A DNA stretch of 64,000 nt from Apium graveolens (taxonomy: Eukaryota > Streptophyta > Magnoliopsida > Apiales > Apiaceae), in assembly GCF_009905375.1 (NCBI RefSeq), contig NC_133648.1, positions 29,171,552-29,235,551 on the forward strand, given 5' to 3'. The notes under the pieces were generated by a model. The model did no database searches and had not been told where the DNA came from. It saw only the letters and a program-made list of their open reading frames with translations. The position numbers and the translations under genes were made by a program. Below, piece after piece: positions 34,072 to 46,395 of the stretch (positions are counted from its first letter, which is position 1; the number at the start of each line of letters is the position of its first letter).

Positions 34072-36315
34072 ATTTGACCATGTCATGGGTAGGCCCTCAT
34101 TAGGCCCTGTTGGGCCTTAGTTAGAGGGATTTTCAGAGAAGTTGTTTCAACCATATTTCATAGGATATGAGTTAGAACCATGTGTCACAAGTCAATTCAA
34201 GTTAGGGTGTTTTCTGCCCAGGAAAACAGGAGAACCATGGACTTTGAGCTTAGGCCCAATAAGGCCCAAGCCAGACCCTTGAGCCACATCAAGTTTGGGA
34301 GATGCCCTTAGGTCAGGAGAGTCTTGTGTAAGAGTTTTGAAGGAAAAAATATAGTTTAAGGGTGTCAAATGTACTCAAGAAACCATAGATATCATTCTGA
34401 AATTTGCACCAATGAGCACTTTTACTCATCACATAGTTTTAGAACACTTAGGAGTGAGGTCTTGGTTAACCACCATAGTTGTAAGATAGTATAAGGTCAG
34501 TAGAATAAAAGGCACAAGTGAGGGTCAATAGGTCTTGGATAGTTTAGTAAAGGCACATCGAGTTAGGAAACCAAAATTAGAAGACTTTGTCTAGTTTAGC
34601 GACCAAGAGACTTAAGTTGTGAGTCGAGATCATCCAAGCCTAGTGTTGCATTATGGTGTATATGGTGTTATTTAGTATTAATATATGATATGTGATTATG
34701 TGGCTATGTGTGTGCAATTATAAATTAAAGGTGAATATAAATTAAGTGCATATAGGCCTAAGTGCCATCCGTGTTTAAATTCGGGTTGTAAATAGGTTAA
34801 GTTGGTGAGAATATATTATAATGAGGATTATTATTATTTATGTAGGATCTCGAGATGAGGGAAAACTTGCCATAAAGGTCGAGTGAAGCTCCATTTGCTC
34901 CTACCAGTCAGACCAGACCAGCCTTTCTCAAGGCAAGTAATTCAACTTGCCCTTCATATTTACTGCTAATAGTTCATGCATTGCTGCAACTATCCCGAGT
35001 CATTTTGATATATATATATTTAAGTCAAGCGTACCTTATGTTTATCCTTGAAATGCCATGAACCCTTGAGTACGTATTGCAAGTAGTTCAAAAGTCTTAT
35101 CATGATAGTATATTAAAGTAATTTGAATGCCATGATAAAAGAAAGGGTAGTTACAACTCTTGGTTGATTCTCTTGATTAACATGCTGATGATTCCTAAGT
35201 ATTGATATCTCATCCTGATACTTGAACCCCTATAGAACATTACCTTGAACCCTAAAAGCCAAATACTTATCAAAGTGATTCATCATTGATTGATACTCCT
35301 CTTTCTTATCCTGAAGCTTGACAATTCTGATATATCCTGAGTTAAAGATCATTTCTGCATACCTTAACACCCTTAGTATCCATTAAGCTTATCTTCTTGA
35401 TGATCCAGCCCTTGAACCTTGATGAGAAACCATTGCTTTAAGCCCAATTTGGCATTTTCCTTTATAATATCCAATAGCCTCACTAAATCCCCTTGTCCAA
35501 TCTTTGATATATGAAAACCATTCAGTTACTTTAATAGAGTATAGTTTTGTGAATCATGGCCCTGAGATTTAGTACCATATTTCCCGTGTTTCGAGTTGAT
35601 CTATAATCCCTTGATAAAAAAAATGTTTACTGTAAAAGAGATTTTATTATAAATCGGCATCAGTTTTTGAAATAAATAAAATGTGGGTTTTCAGTCCCAA
35701 AGGGGGATAAATGTTTTTTTGAATAGTGGATCTGGACTGAGACGCGAGTCCTTTCCACACTTATATTACGCTTAAAAGTTGCTTAGGGATTCCCATTAAT
35801 GTTTTAGAACCCAGCGAGGCTCGGGATTACTTCGCGGCTGATCACCGGCTGTAATTCGTAGCGTCATAAAATGATTTTGATTAAGATATGATTTTGAAAT
35901 TATTTTGATACAAACGAAATGATGCCATCACCCAAAGTTTTATCTCTTGTTATCACTGGTTATGTCTTCCCATTGACATTCTTTAATATATATCTCGATT
36001 TATGATTTGTATCGTATTGTTTAGCACTTGTTGAGCATTTGGCTCACTCCTTGCTTTACCCTGATATTACAGCTAGCAGCTATGGTTAGATTCAAGCAGA
36101 CTGCCCGTAAGACTTGTGATGCTGATGCTTATGTTCGAGCTCAGGTAGAATAAGTGATAGTAGTTTGTGTGAGGACTCGGTATTTAAAATCAGTTGTAAT
36201 AGATGGTAGTGTTGGACTGTTCCAAACCCTAAACTGTAAGATCTTGGATTTGGGTATGTTTATTTATTTGTTGTAATAGTTATATTTAATTTGCTGTTTA
36301 AGTTGGGGTGTGACA
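34072..36315 (+). repeat. Chromovirus-like element F, 5' LTR, right part
   Basis: Continuation of F's LTR after element B. It is non-coding and ends AGTTGGGGTGTGACA just before a Met-tRNA-type primer site. I see no gene in it. Confidence 0.65.
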
Positions 36316-36320
36316 GGTTT

Positions 36321-36332
36321 TGGTATCAGAGC
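36321..36332 (+). other. Primer-binding site of F
   Basis: TGGTATCAGAGC five bases after the LTR end at 36315. Confidence 0.85.
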
Positions 36333-36442
36333 TACGATTTAGAGTCCCTGGACAGCCCAAATAGGTTAAAGGGTATATGTGTAGGTTATAGATAATATGC
36401 GAGAGAGTAGGTTAAGTAAGTTTATTATTAATACTCCTCTTA

Positions 36443-36799
36443 TTGGTTTGTCAGCAAAGGGTGCATTCCTCGTCATCCTCTGGTTCGGACGACACTATTG
36501 CTTTCACCGTGTATGCTGAGTTGAGGCACGAGTTTGATATACTTCAGGGAAAGTACGACCGATTGAAGAACGTGTACCCGGACAGCCGAAACTACGAAGG
36601 GAAGCCCAAGGAGCAGATGACTGCGAGACTTGAGACCTTGGTTCAGTACGTCAACACTAAGCTTGAGGAGATGCCAGCGCACCGGGACCGTACCAGCCAG
36701 TATGTCATTCAGATGGTGGCGGATGAGCTCCAAAGCATTGTGAAGACGCTTCGAGAAGAAAAGACTACCAAGCCCCGATCAGATGGAGTGGAGCCTTAG
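36443..36799 (+). CDS. Leader-region ORF of element F, unknown
   Basis: An open frame of 118 codons between the primer site and gag, without an ATG at its left end: the frame opens at TTG. The text just before CAAAGGGTGC is TTGGTTTGTCAG, which resembles a plant 3' splice site, so this may be an internal exon. The protein is charged and helical (YAELRHEFDILQGKYDRLKN). It has no domain that I recognise. Confidence 0.4.
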   Translation: MVCQQRVHSSSSSGSDDTIAFTVYAELRHEFDILQGKYDRLKNVYPDSRNYEGKPKEQMTARLETLVQYVNTKLEEMPAHRDRTSQYVIQMVADELQSIVKTLREEKTTKPRSDGVEP

Positions 36800-37116
36800 T
36801 TCTTTCCATTTACCTTTCATGTTGTTGTACTATCAGACTCCGTAGAATTTCCCAGTTGTTTCCGTTATTTCCTTTAAATAGGCCTGTTGATCCTAGAATC
36901 AGACTTTGTTCTAATCCCATGTATTGTGACCTTTAAATTTCAATAATCATGCTCTATTGTTCTAATTGCTCTCAACTCTTATTATACGCTTTTATATGCA
37001 TCATCATATCTGCTTAATTTGAAACCTGACCTTACATGTAAATAAGAATTCCATGCGATACCCTCGAATTGTTTTATTATTCATATCTGTTTTGACATAA
37101 CTCTTATTTCAGGATC

Positions 37117-37270
37117 ATGCCTCCCAAAAAGAAGAACCCAACAACCACATCCACCACAGACCCAAATATTTTTCGACTACTGGAAACTTTGCAACAACAA
37201 ACCAATGCTATAGCCCAACAACAACTAACTCTTCAACACCGAATTAAAAACCAAGATAACCGTGAACCAC
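37117..37270 (+). CDS. gag: Gag of chromovirus-like element F, N-terminal fragment
   Basis: MPPKKKNPTTTSTTDPNIFR followed by a Gln-rich helix, typical of the start of plant chromovirus gag proteins. It is cut off by the N gap. The text before the ATG (ACTCTTATTTCAGGATC) again looks like a splice acceptor. Confidence 0.65.
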
Positions 37271-37370
37271 NNNNNNNNNNNNNNNNNNNNNNNNNNNNNN
37301 NNNNNNNNNNNNNNNNNNNNNNNNNNNNNNNNNNNNNNNNNNNNNNNNNNNNNNNNNNNNNNNNNNNNNN
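37271..37370. other. Assembly gap of exactly 100 N
   Basis: 100 unknown bases join F's gag to the middle of a B-family gag. A fixed 100-N run usually marks a gap of unknown size. Parts of F, B2, D, E and C that should exist are missing around it. Confidence 0.97.
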
Positions 37371-38125
37371 TGATGTAGATCTCGCAGTTTCTTGTCTGCA
37401 TTTCCTCTCATCTTCAGCTACCAATGCAACTGAACTTCCTTTCTTTCTCCCCTTCTCCAATACCTCATCATGTTCCAGCTCTAGTTCATAAGTCTTCAGA
37501 TTCCATACAATCTTTCAAGAGTGAAGTCCTTATAATCTTGAGAGTTTCTTAAGGAGACAGTCATGGGTTTCCATTCCTTTGGCAAGGATCTTAAAAATTT
37601 AAGATTTGAATCCTTCACCTGGTACACTCTTCCATACAGCTTCAGTCCATTCAACAGCTTTTGGAACCTATTGAATGTTTCATTTAAAGATTCATTTTCT
37701 TCAAAATGAAAGTATTCATACTGTTGAATGAGAAGCTGCATTTTGTTTTCTTTCACTTGTTCTGTACCTTCACACAGTAGTTGAACTGTGTCCCAAACCT
37801 CTTTGGCAGTTGTGCAATTTATCACATTATCAAACATATCCATGTTAAGACCATTAAACAAAATGTTCATAGCCTTCTTATCCTTGTGGACTTCTTCTGT
37901 GTCTTCCATTGTCCATTCTGCTCTAGGTTTTGGAATGGATTGACCAACAGCAACTGTGGCTGTAGCAATTGTTGCTACTTTGTGGGGAATGTGAGGACCA
38001 TTCTCAATGCAGTTTACATAACCTTCATCTTGGGAGAGTACATGAAGGTGCATTTTCACCTTCCAATGGTGATAACTGTCTTTGTCAAGAACTGGGATCT
38101 TTACTCCAATATCCTTCTTACTCAT
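37371..38125 (-). pseudogene. gag: Gag fragment of B-family copy B2
   Basis: Near-identical to residues 1-251 of B's gag from the ATG at 38125. One base is missing at about 37498 (CTTCAGATT against CTTCAAGATT), which shifts the frame after LERLYGI. The rest of B2 is lost at the N gap. Confidence 0.9.
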
Positions 38126-38172
38126 CTTTGTTAGATTCCAAGATCTTTAAACTCTTTGTATGTCAAGAGCCT

Positions 38173-38184
38173 GCTCTGATACCA
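38173..38184 (-). other. Primer-binding site of B2
   Basis: TGGTATCAGAGC on the minus strand, identical in placement to that of B. Confidence 0.9.
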
Positions 38185-38186
38185 AT

Positions 38187-39265
38187 TGTTATTCCTAGTG
38201 GACTAACAATGAGATTTACAGAAGGGGGGTTGAATGTAAATCTCAAAACTTTTTCAAGTTTTGAGCAGTTTATGAAAGTTGTGTGTTCAAGAAGAACAAG
38301 TGTGTGAATTGCTTTAAGCTAATACAGACAGATATATATTCAAGCACAAATGTAAAGAACACAACAGACCTTAAAAACTTTTCTGGTGGATTTGTTGTTC
38401 CACCAGAGATGGTATTTTAGAAAATCTGTGATTAAACAATGTTGATCACAGCTGCATCCTAGTACAAACTAGATGAATTTTCTCTCAATATTTTTCTAAA
38501 CAGCTCTGGAAAATCTCACATCTAATTACTAGCTTCTACTTGGTTTATATATTACCAAGTGTACAAGTGAAGAACAATATAAAATACAGTAATAAAATAA
38601 GATCTTCACTTGCTTCTTTTCCTGTTCACTCCAGTACTTTGTTGACTATTGCATCTTTGTACTAGAGAAGAACGGCTGCTTTTTCTGTTGTTCCTGAAAT
38701 TCGGCTACCACATCTCAGTTGTCTCTATCAACCCATGTGCCTCTGTCTGTAGGTACAACTACCCCTTATCAACGGCTAATCATCAGAACATCCGTTGAAG
38801 CTTTCATCCGTTGATGCACTCATCCGTTGAAGGATGTTATCCGTTGAAGCTTTCATCCGTTGATGCACTCATCCGTTGAAGGATGTTATCCGTTGATGAC
38901 TTTATCCGTTGAAGCTTTAGAGACATCCGTTGAAGCTTAGCTTCTCATCCGTTGAAGGTCTTTAAGTCATCCGTTGATACCACTTCACTTATACAAAATT
39001 ACAAGGCATGAAGTATTTACAATTGGCCTTCCTATCTGCATATCATCTAGTAGTCAACATGACTCATAGTTTCTCTCAACTTCCAAGAATTACATTTTAA
39101 ATACAGAGACTGAAATATGCTACAACACTAGACTTATTTCTAAGTAAAGCTACACCATCAACGGATAGCCAAAGTGGTCTTATCCGTTGAGGCTACAGAC
39201 ACTAAATTTCTACTTAAGTATTTTGTTAAACATATCATCAAACTAATGCACATACATTCCTAACA
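38187..39265 (-). repeat. 5' LTR of B2 with duplicated word units
   Basis: 1079 bp against 1030 in B. The 49-bp difference is an extra copy of a block holding three ATCCGTTGA words (about 38790-38890). It inserted into the RT-RNase H junction of element D's pol. Confidence 0.93.
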
Positions 39266-40077
39266 CTTCTATTTGTCAAACTAAGTACACCAGAAACTTG
39301 CTGAAGAAATTTGGAATGCAAGATTGTTCAAGTGCATCCACTCCCATGGCCACTACAACAAAACTGGATAAGGATACTGGTAAATCAGTAGATATTACTG
39401 ATTACAGAGGTATGATTGGCTCTCTACTCTATCTAACTGCTAGTAGACCTGATATCATGTATGCTACCTGTCTTTGTGCAAGATTTCAAGCAGATCCAAG
39501 AGAACCTCACTTAACAGCCGTGAAAAGAATTTTCAAGTATCTTAAGGGAACAGCTGATCTGGGATTGCGGTATCCCAGAGAATCCGATTTTAAACTAATA
39601 GGTTACTCAGATGCAGATTTTGCAGGTTGCAAAATTGACAGGAAAAGCACAAGTGGAAGCTGGCAATTTCTTGGAGGCAGATTGGTTTCTTGGTTTAGCA
39701 AGAAACAAAAGTCAATTTCCACATCAACTGCAAAAGCAGAATATATTGTTGCAGGAAGCTGTTGTGCACAGATTCTTTGGATGAAGAATCAGTTACTGGA
39801 TTATGGGTTAACATACTTCAAAATCCCTATTTACTGTGATAATCAAAGTGCTATTGCTATGACAGGTAATCCAGTTTAACACTCTATGACAAAGCACATC
39901 AGCATCAGGTACCACTTCATCAGGGAACATGTGGATGAAGGTACAGTGGAATTGCACTTTGTTCCAACAGATCAATAACTAGCAGATATCTTCACAAAAC
40001 CATTGTATGAAGCTACTTTTACAAGATTGGTAAATGAACTTGGCATGGTTTCAGGTTCTTTCTCTAAATCTGCTTAG
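39266..40077 (+). pseudogene. pol: Copia pol of D: end of RT and RNase H
   Basis: It begins at CQTKYTRNLLKKFGMQDCSS, after the B2 LTR. RNase H shows [15 protein letters not shown] and CCAQILWMKNQLLDYG. Two TAA stops (39877-39879 and 39976-39978) stand where relatives have Gln codons. The gene ends at the TAG at 40075-40077. Confidence 0.9.
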
Positions 40078-41425
40078 TTTTGTTTTGATGCATCAGACTT
40101 TATGATCAGTATTTACAGAATTTACTCTCCTTGTGTATTATGTGCTTATTTGAAAAATGTGCTTGAGTACTGACTGTTGTCTGATAAATGTTACTAAACT
40201 CTGATAGTGATAAGTCTGTTTAGGTAACTATTCAATCCTATGAGCATAACTGTGCTAGATGCTGACCTAGTAGTCTTTAATAAACAAGGGATCCCATGTA
40301 AGAAGTAATCATTTCTGTGGAAATCTATTGACACAAGCAAATTCTGATAATTGAGCTTAGTTGAGTTTACTTGGTCTATCTTATTACTAAGTCACAAACT
40401 AGAATATTGCTTCTCATCTGTTAAGTTCTAATGCTAGTAAATCTGTTGAATATACTAAGTGCTGATAAACCTCTCTTATCAAAAGAAAAAGAAAATAATC
40501 ATGGATTAAAATCAGGTACTCCTTTGAGATCTAGAGTAAAAATATGGAAGGGACGACCCAAGTGCATGGCTGGTATTAAGTAAATATGCATTAGAAAAGC
40601 AAAATATTTCTTGGTGACTTTTCACACTCTATGATTACTGGAGAAATACTCTGATAATAGCATAAATTCTGATAAGCAGTCGTGACTCACTTACACTGAG
40701 AAGCCACTGTAAAATGGAATTTAAAAAGATGCACAAAATTAGCACAAAATAGTTGAGGTGGACTCAAGCATGAACTCATTCAATAGTAGGTTTCAGAATA
40801 ATGACAGCTTTTTAGCAAAGTTTTAGTTATGCCTTATTTCTAAGATGTACTGAAGTGAATCAGACTTTACTCCTTGACTGATATTTAGCTCAATGCACAC
40901 ACTAAACACTCCATATGAATGATGAAAATCACTGTGGTGATCTATGTTATTTTAGATGAACAGTCATTGTGTCACATTGCACAAATTCTGAGGACAAGTT
41001 CTGATTGCATGTTCTGATGATTAAGTTCTGAAGAATATAAATCAGAATTTGTGTGAGGACTTACTAAGATAGGCATTCATTTTTCGAGTTAAGAAATTAT
41101 GTTCTGATGACCGTTAAGTTCTGATATAAGTCTAAATTCTGATATTAAAGTCTGATTCTTTACTTGACTTATTTGTGGATAAAATTAAAAAACAGTCTCA
41201 TTTTAAACCTGTATATGTTGAAGTGGAAGATTAACAGTCACTACATTTTGGGATAGTGGTACTTGTACATGCACAGTCAATTTTTACTTGCTACCTGTGC
41301 GCATTAAACCATGTTTTACCTTTCCAATGACTTGTTTTTTTCTTTTTCCAAGTCTGGGGAGACGAGGTAGAATTAATTCTACCTGTCAGCATTCAATAAC
41401 TTTGCGTCTCCTGGCATTCTCTTGC
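40078..41425 (+). repeat. Spacer of D with dispersed TTCTGAT words
   Basis: Non-coding. TTCTGATA, GTTCTGATGA and similar words recur, densest at about 41000-41155, with some in the reverse orientation (ATCAGAA). This is the counterpart of the word-bearing spacers of A and B but is much longer. Confidence 0.7.
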
Positions 41426-41435
41426 CTATATAAAC
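41426..41435 (+). promoter_or_regulatory. TATA box upstream of the small ORF of D
   Basis: CTATATAAAC, a textbook plant TATA sequence, about 80 bases before the ATG at 41511. Confidence 0.5.
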
Positions 41436-41510
41436 AACCACTTCACATCAGCCTTCCCATCAAATCTTTTATCACAAACTCACCTTCATACTCTTTCTAT
41501 CAAAAACACC

Positions 41511-41780
41511 ATGGTCAATTACAACATATTTTTGAACTATGAAACATTCAACGTGGAGCTGAGCTGTGCTGATTGGCAGCAGGAATGGCACGTTACTGCC
41601 ATTCCTGATGAGATATGGGACTCCGTTCCCCAGGAGGTACTCATCCACCTCCTGTTCTTCTACATGGACTACCATCGCCATCTGGAGCAATTGGAGGAGG
41701 AAAGGCTGGAAGCTCTCCGCCAGCAAGAGCGAATCATACGACTCGCTATTCTGTTTGTCGAGAGTAGGAAGAAGAAATGA
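41511..41780 (+). CDS. Small ORF (89 aa) in the D spacer, unknown
   Basis: The ATG is in the good context AACACCATGG. The protein starts MVNYNIFLNYETFNVELSC, contains DEIWDSVPQEVLIHLLFFYM and ends in a charged helix with EEERLEALRQQER and RKKK. It is rich in Glu, Leu and Arg and probably all-helical. I recognise no domain. It lies between pol and ORF3 with its own TATA box, so it may be an accessory gene of D or a captured host fragment. Confidence 0.5.
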   Translation: MVNYNIFLNYETFNVELSCADWQQEWHVTAIPDEIWDSVPQEVLIHLLFFYMDYHRHLEQLEEERLEALRQQERIIRLAILFVESRKKK

Positions 41781-42502
41781 TTTATTTTCTTCTTCCTGTT
41801 TTTCTTCATCATCAGCCTTGCCATGCTTCTTGAGTTAGGACAAAGGCTGTTGACGTTAGGTTTAGCAGTTTAGGGTAATCTTGTAAAAAGTTCTGATGTA
41901 ATTTAAATTTCATGAATGTATTCTCTTGATATATTAATGAAATTTGTTTTTGTTTCAAGATCTTGTCTCTGAGATATGTTGTAATGCATTGATAAATCCT
42001 GATACATATTCATATTCTGATGACCATATAAATTCTGTTTTAACTTAAGTTCTGATTTTACTTTATCAGTACTTGCTCATCTGATTTATTATGGTCATTT
42101 TCACTCGAATTTTTTTTCAGAATATTGGTGTTGCAGTGAAAAATAATTGAATAAGTGGGAACAGTTTCAATTTTGAATTAAAACTGATTCACCTTGATTA
42201 ATGGAATAACTGGGTAAGTGGAACGATTTTTCCTTGAAAAACTGCAACTGGGTAAGTAATGATTACTGTTTTCTCGTGCCCATTAACTATCTGTTATTAC
42301 TGCATGTCTGACAGGTGTCCAACGGTTACATTTTTTTTCAAAAGTATAAGTAAGACAGAGAGAGGATTTTTTTTAATCTTTTATTCACTTTTATATTTTT
42401 TCTCTCTATTTGCTCTTACTCTCTTTCTTCTTCTTACGTTGGTTTTTCATATAGACATTTTCTCAAACACCTAACAGGCACTTATCAATCTCGATTAATT
42501 TC
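41781..42502 (+). other. D spacer before ORF3, with TATA-like box
   Basis: Non-coding, with more TTCTGAT words at about 41890-42085. AAAGTATAAGTAAG at 42341-42354 is a TATA-like box about 155 bases before the ORF3 ATG. It resembles the GTATAAAA boxes of A and G. Confidence 0.45.
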
Positions 42503-45500
42503 ATGGCACCTAAGGATTTAATCATTGATGGAGCTAAATTTGTTCCAAACAACTATGCTGCAATTCTTGATAATGCTGAAGCTCCGTCTAAATTGCATTT
42601 TGTGCAAGATCTTCTAGCACACAGTGAAATCGGGTATGCATTGACCCAACCTTCAGTCTTCTCAAGCCAACAAGTTCTGACACTTTGGAGGACTGGAAAC
42701 TTTGATAATGGTGGTCAAAATGGTACTCCTAGTATTGTTTTCGAAGTGGGTGATTCTCCATATACAGTCACTCCTGGTACAATACGCAAGGTTCTTCATC
42801 TCCCAGAAGGATGTACTTTTTCAATTCCAGAGGCATCAGCTCTTCAGGAGTTAATGGTCAGTTTGGGGTATGAACTGAGTTTGGCAAAGCTTGGGCAGTT
42901 GAAACAGGCTCATATCAGGAGGGAATGGAGCTTCTTCTTCGACTGCATCACTAAAGCCTTTGGGAACAAGTGTTCAAATTTTGATGCCATCCCTATAATA
43001 AGTCAGCACATCGGGTATGCCATCATTAACCAATCTCACTTTGATTTTGCAACTGCTATAATAGGTTTTATTGGGGATAGGATGACAGAGGATAGGAATG
43101 TTGTTTACTTTGCTAGATTCTGTCAGCTTATATATACTTTTTGTACTGATGAACCTCAATTAGCCAGTCCCTTAATTCCACCTTTCAAAGTTGCAAAACG
43201 TTACTTTAATGACCTGGTTAATGCTGACACTAAGAAATAAGTGGTTAGACCTTTACAGATTCCTCAGTCTGTAAAACAGATCTTAGTAAATGCTGATCCT
43301 GATTCCTATAGATCTGTTTATCCTGATGTCCAACCAACAACCACCTCCCAAACAGCACAACAACCATCAGCACATACCACCCATACTACTCAACCATCAC
43401 TCAGGCAATATCTCAAATCATATCTCTTCACTTCACAGACAGTTCAACCCTCATCCTCAGAACCTCCTGTGAAGCCTTCATCTTCCAAGTCTAAGAGGAC
43501 AAAGACTGTTCCTCAAACACCTCAAAAGAGAAGGAGGATTGCTTTGAGAGATGAATCTGATAGTGAGGAACAGGTTTCTACATCAGGACCTGTTGTCCAA
43601 GAAACTGAGAAAGTGACTTCTCAGAAGGATTCTGCAATTGGGGGATCTAGGCTTCTCAAGAGGCTTAGAAGAATGACTGTTCCTGAAACTCCCAAGGAAT
43701 CCATATCTACAAAGAGATACAAGAAACAGAGGGCAAAAAGGCCAGTTTTAGATGATGAAGAAGCAGCAGCTAAGGAAGAAGATCAGGAATCTCTGATCTC
43801 ACAAGAAAAGGAATATGCTCCAGTCACTACTTCTCCATTCAATCCAACTCAGGAAGCTGTTACTAAAAAGGCCAACACACAATCTGTGTCTCCTATTCAA
43901 AAATCTGTATCTCCTGTTAATACAGGCACAAGTGCTGATATTGATATCCAGATCTTGGTTGTGCCTGAAGTAATTCTCTTAGAAGCTCCAACAACAACTA
44001 ATCCATCAACACCTATTACTGATGCTGCTCAAACTCCAGAATTATCTACTACACCTTCTCTGCATCTAGATGCTGATGATCAGAATATAGGTGAACATCA
44101 GGATATGGCTGTTGATCAGAACATGGAACCAGATCAGCAATTAGAGGATGCTAAAACCTCCATTGCTACTCACACTGTTGGTTTATCAGAAGATACTGAT
44201 TCTGTAAGTTCTGATGCTGCAAATGCTGGAGATACTGGTGATGCTGCTCCAAATGCAGATGTTGATGAAGCAGATCCTTCAGGACATGCCCCTCAACAAA
44301 CTGTTCTTAAATCTGAACTTGTTAAGAAGTTTGTTACCAGAGAAGCACCAGTGCCTTGGAGTGAAACTCCTGCAGGACAGGAGTGGACTAAGGAATGGAA
44401 CTCAATTTCCTGTGTTCCAACTGCAAAGCATCTTGCTGAGCACTTGACTAAAGCTGATGAGATGTTAATTACTGATAATTTCAAAACACAGCTTAGAGTC
44501 ACTGCATTGAGTACTAAACATCTACAAGGTCTTCATTCAACTACTCATGCAGAGCTACACAAGATTCGGGAAGATTTAATCAAACAAGATCAAGTTCACA
44601 AGATTGATAAGAAACAGTTCTTCAAACCTACCTTTGACAGGATTGCTTATATTGAGAAGACTCAAGAGAAACAACAAGCTCAGATTGATGATATTCTGAC
44701 AAATCAAACTTCTCAGCAATCACAACTTAATGAAATTCAAGCCTCAGTGGAATTGCTTGTTTCTCTTATATTACCTGCTGATGCAAAAAGGGGGAGAAAG
44801 TAATTAAGTCCAAATGCAAAACTGATAAGACACTGAAAGGGAAGGATGATGAGAAGGATGATCAAGGAAACTCAGGAATGGGTAGAGGTCATAGTCAAGG
44901 TAGAGGTTTCTCATCAAGAAAAGCTGAAATCACAAGTCACAGGACAAGTTCTGATACTGGGAAAAGAATTAGATCTGCTACTGGTAAAAGGATAAGTTCT
45001 GATGAACTTTTAGATCTTGATGAAGAAATGTCAAGACAGTTATTTCTTCAGGAAAATCCAGGAATGGACTTGGAGAGTTTAATGGAAGAAGAAGCCATAC
45101 TTAAATCAGAGAAAATCACATCTAAATCCGAAGCTTCTGGTAAAAAGACACTTCCAAAACTCAAAGGCATTGTGATAAAAGAAAGGACAAATACTGAACA
45201 ACATTGGCTAAATCACAACCGCAGATAGATCCAAGAGAATGAAGAAATCACTGATGAAAAGGATGATCTTGCTCTGACTTTAAGAAAAGTTCTTAAAATA
45301 ACCTCTGACATGGCTCAAGTTGTTCAGAGTCAAGAGACAGTAAGTTTTGATATTCCAAAGAAGCAGGTAACCTCTGACATAGCTCAAGTTAACTTGATAT
45401 CAGAAGATAGACCAAAGACACTCCTACCAGGATTCACTAAAGCAAAACAGACTCAACCTTTGAAGACTGCTGCAAGTGGTTTTGAAGCAAGAGTAGTTAC

Positions 45501-46191
45501 CGGAAAGGAAGCAAGAGATAAAACTGGATTGGGAAGTGCTGATGAAAGAAGAATACAGAACACTACCAATGATCCAACTTCCTTGAGTGAACCAGGTATT
45601 GGAGCAACTCTTGAGAGATTGAATCAACTGGAATCTGTACAAATGGTTTACCATACCTACTTGTAAGAACACATCTTGTTGTACTTCATGACAGATGGTA
45701 GGGTTTATCATATAAGGCAAAATGCCATTCCTTTGAAGTATTTTGAAGAATTGGAGCATGTACTATTCTTACTTCAAGTGGATGACAGATTGACAGGAAG
45801 TGCTGCAAACTATTTGAAGGATCAGATTCTGAGACAGAAAAGGCTTTATTATGTTAAGTCTGACAGCACATATGTTCCAAAGTACAGAGATCACAAGGGT
45901 GATATAGTTGAAATGAAGCCCAACACTGCTAAAATTATAACTACCTTTCTGGGTTACAGGGTTGTGGAATTCAATCTTGAGTCTGATAAAGCTTATTTGA
46001 TCAGACTGGATCAGGATATAAGAAAAGCAAAGATTAATGATCTCAGGGCTGCAATCTTTCAAATTGGTGAAGATAATGCAGAGCTTAAAGATGCTAAAAG
46101 GAGAATGATTGATGAACTTAGATATGCTGAGAAATGTTTGTTGAAGAACTATCTCAGAACAACTCCTGACATCAGAGAGATCAGAAGATGA
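42503..46191 (+). pseudogene. ORF3 of element D, broken
   Basis: It starts MAPKDLIIDGAKFVPNNYAA. Residues 1-245 share with B's ORF3 the patterns IRREWSFFFDCITKAF, SNFDAI and NVVYFARFCQL. The middle is Ser/Thr/Pro-rich and carries GTTCTGAT words. A coiled coil (IEKTQEKQQAQIDDILTNQ) precedes the internal polypurine tract. The frame has a TAA at 43238-43240 and shifts by one base at that tract: the stop at 44801-44803 ends one frame, while the other reads on as KKGEK and matches B and C. Further stops are at 45226-45228 and 45664-45666. The C-terminal part (45676-46191) resembles the end of B's ORF3 only loosely. Function unknown. Confidence 0.78.
44780..44800 (+). other. Internal polypurine tract in ORF3 of D
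   Basis: GATGCAAAAAGGGGGAGAAAG, against GATAACAAAAAGGGGGAG in B and C. One base fewer before the A run explains the frame change here. Confidence 0.6.
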
Positions 46192-46378
46192 AGCCAAGTC
46201 AAGATCTACAACTGCTTAAATTCTGATATTTGTACAAACTGAAGCTGTTATCAGAAGTTAAATATTGGTAAAGCTTTAAGGACTGTAAGTTGTAGTTATC
46301 TAGTCTAATTCTCATGCATTTGTACTTAATGTTTTTGACATCATCAAATATCTGTTAAACTTGTATATTATGCTAATT

Positions 46379-46395
46379 TACAAGTTGGGGGAGAT
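46379..46395 (+). other. Polypurine tract of element D
   Basis: ACAAGTTGGGGGAGAT adjoining the LTR start at 46396. Confidence 0.8.
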
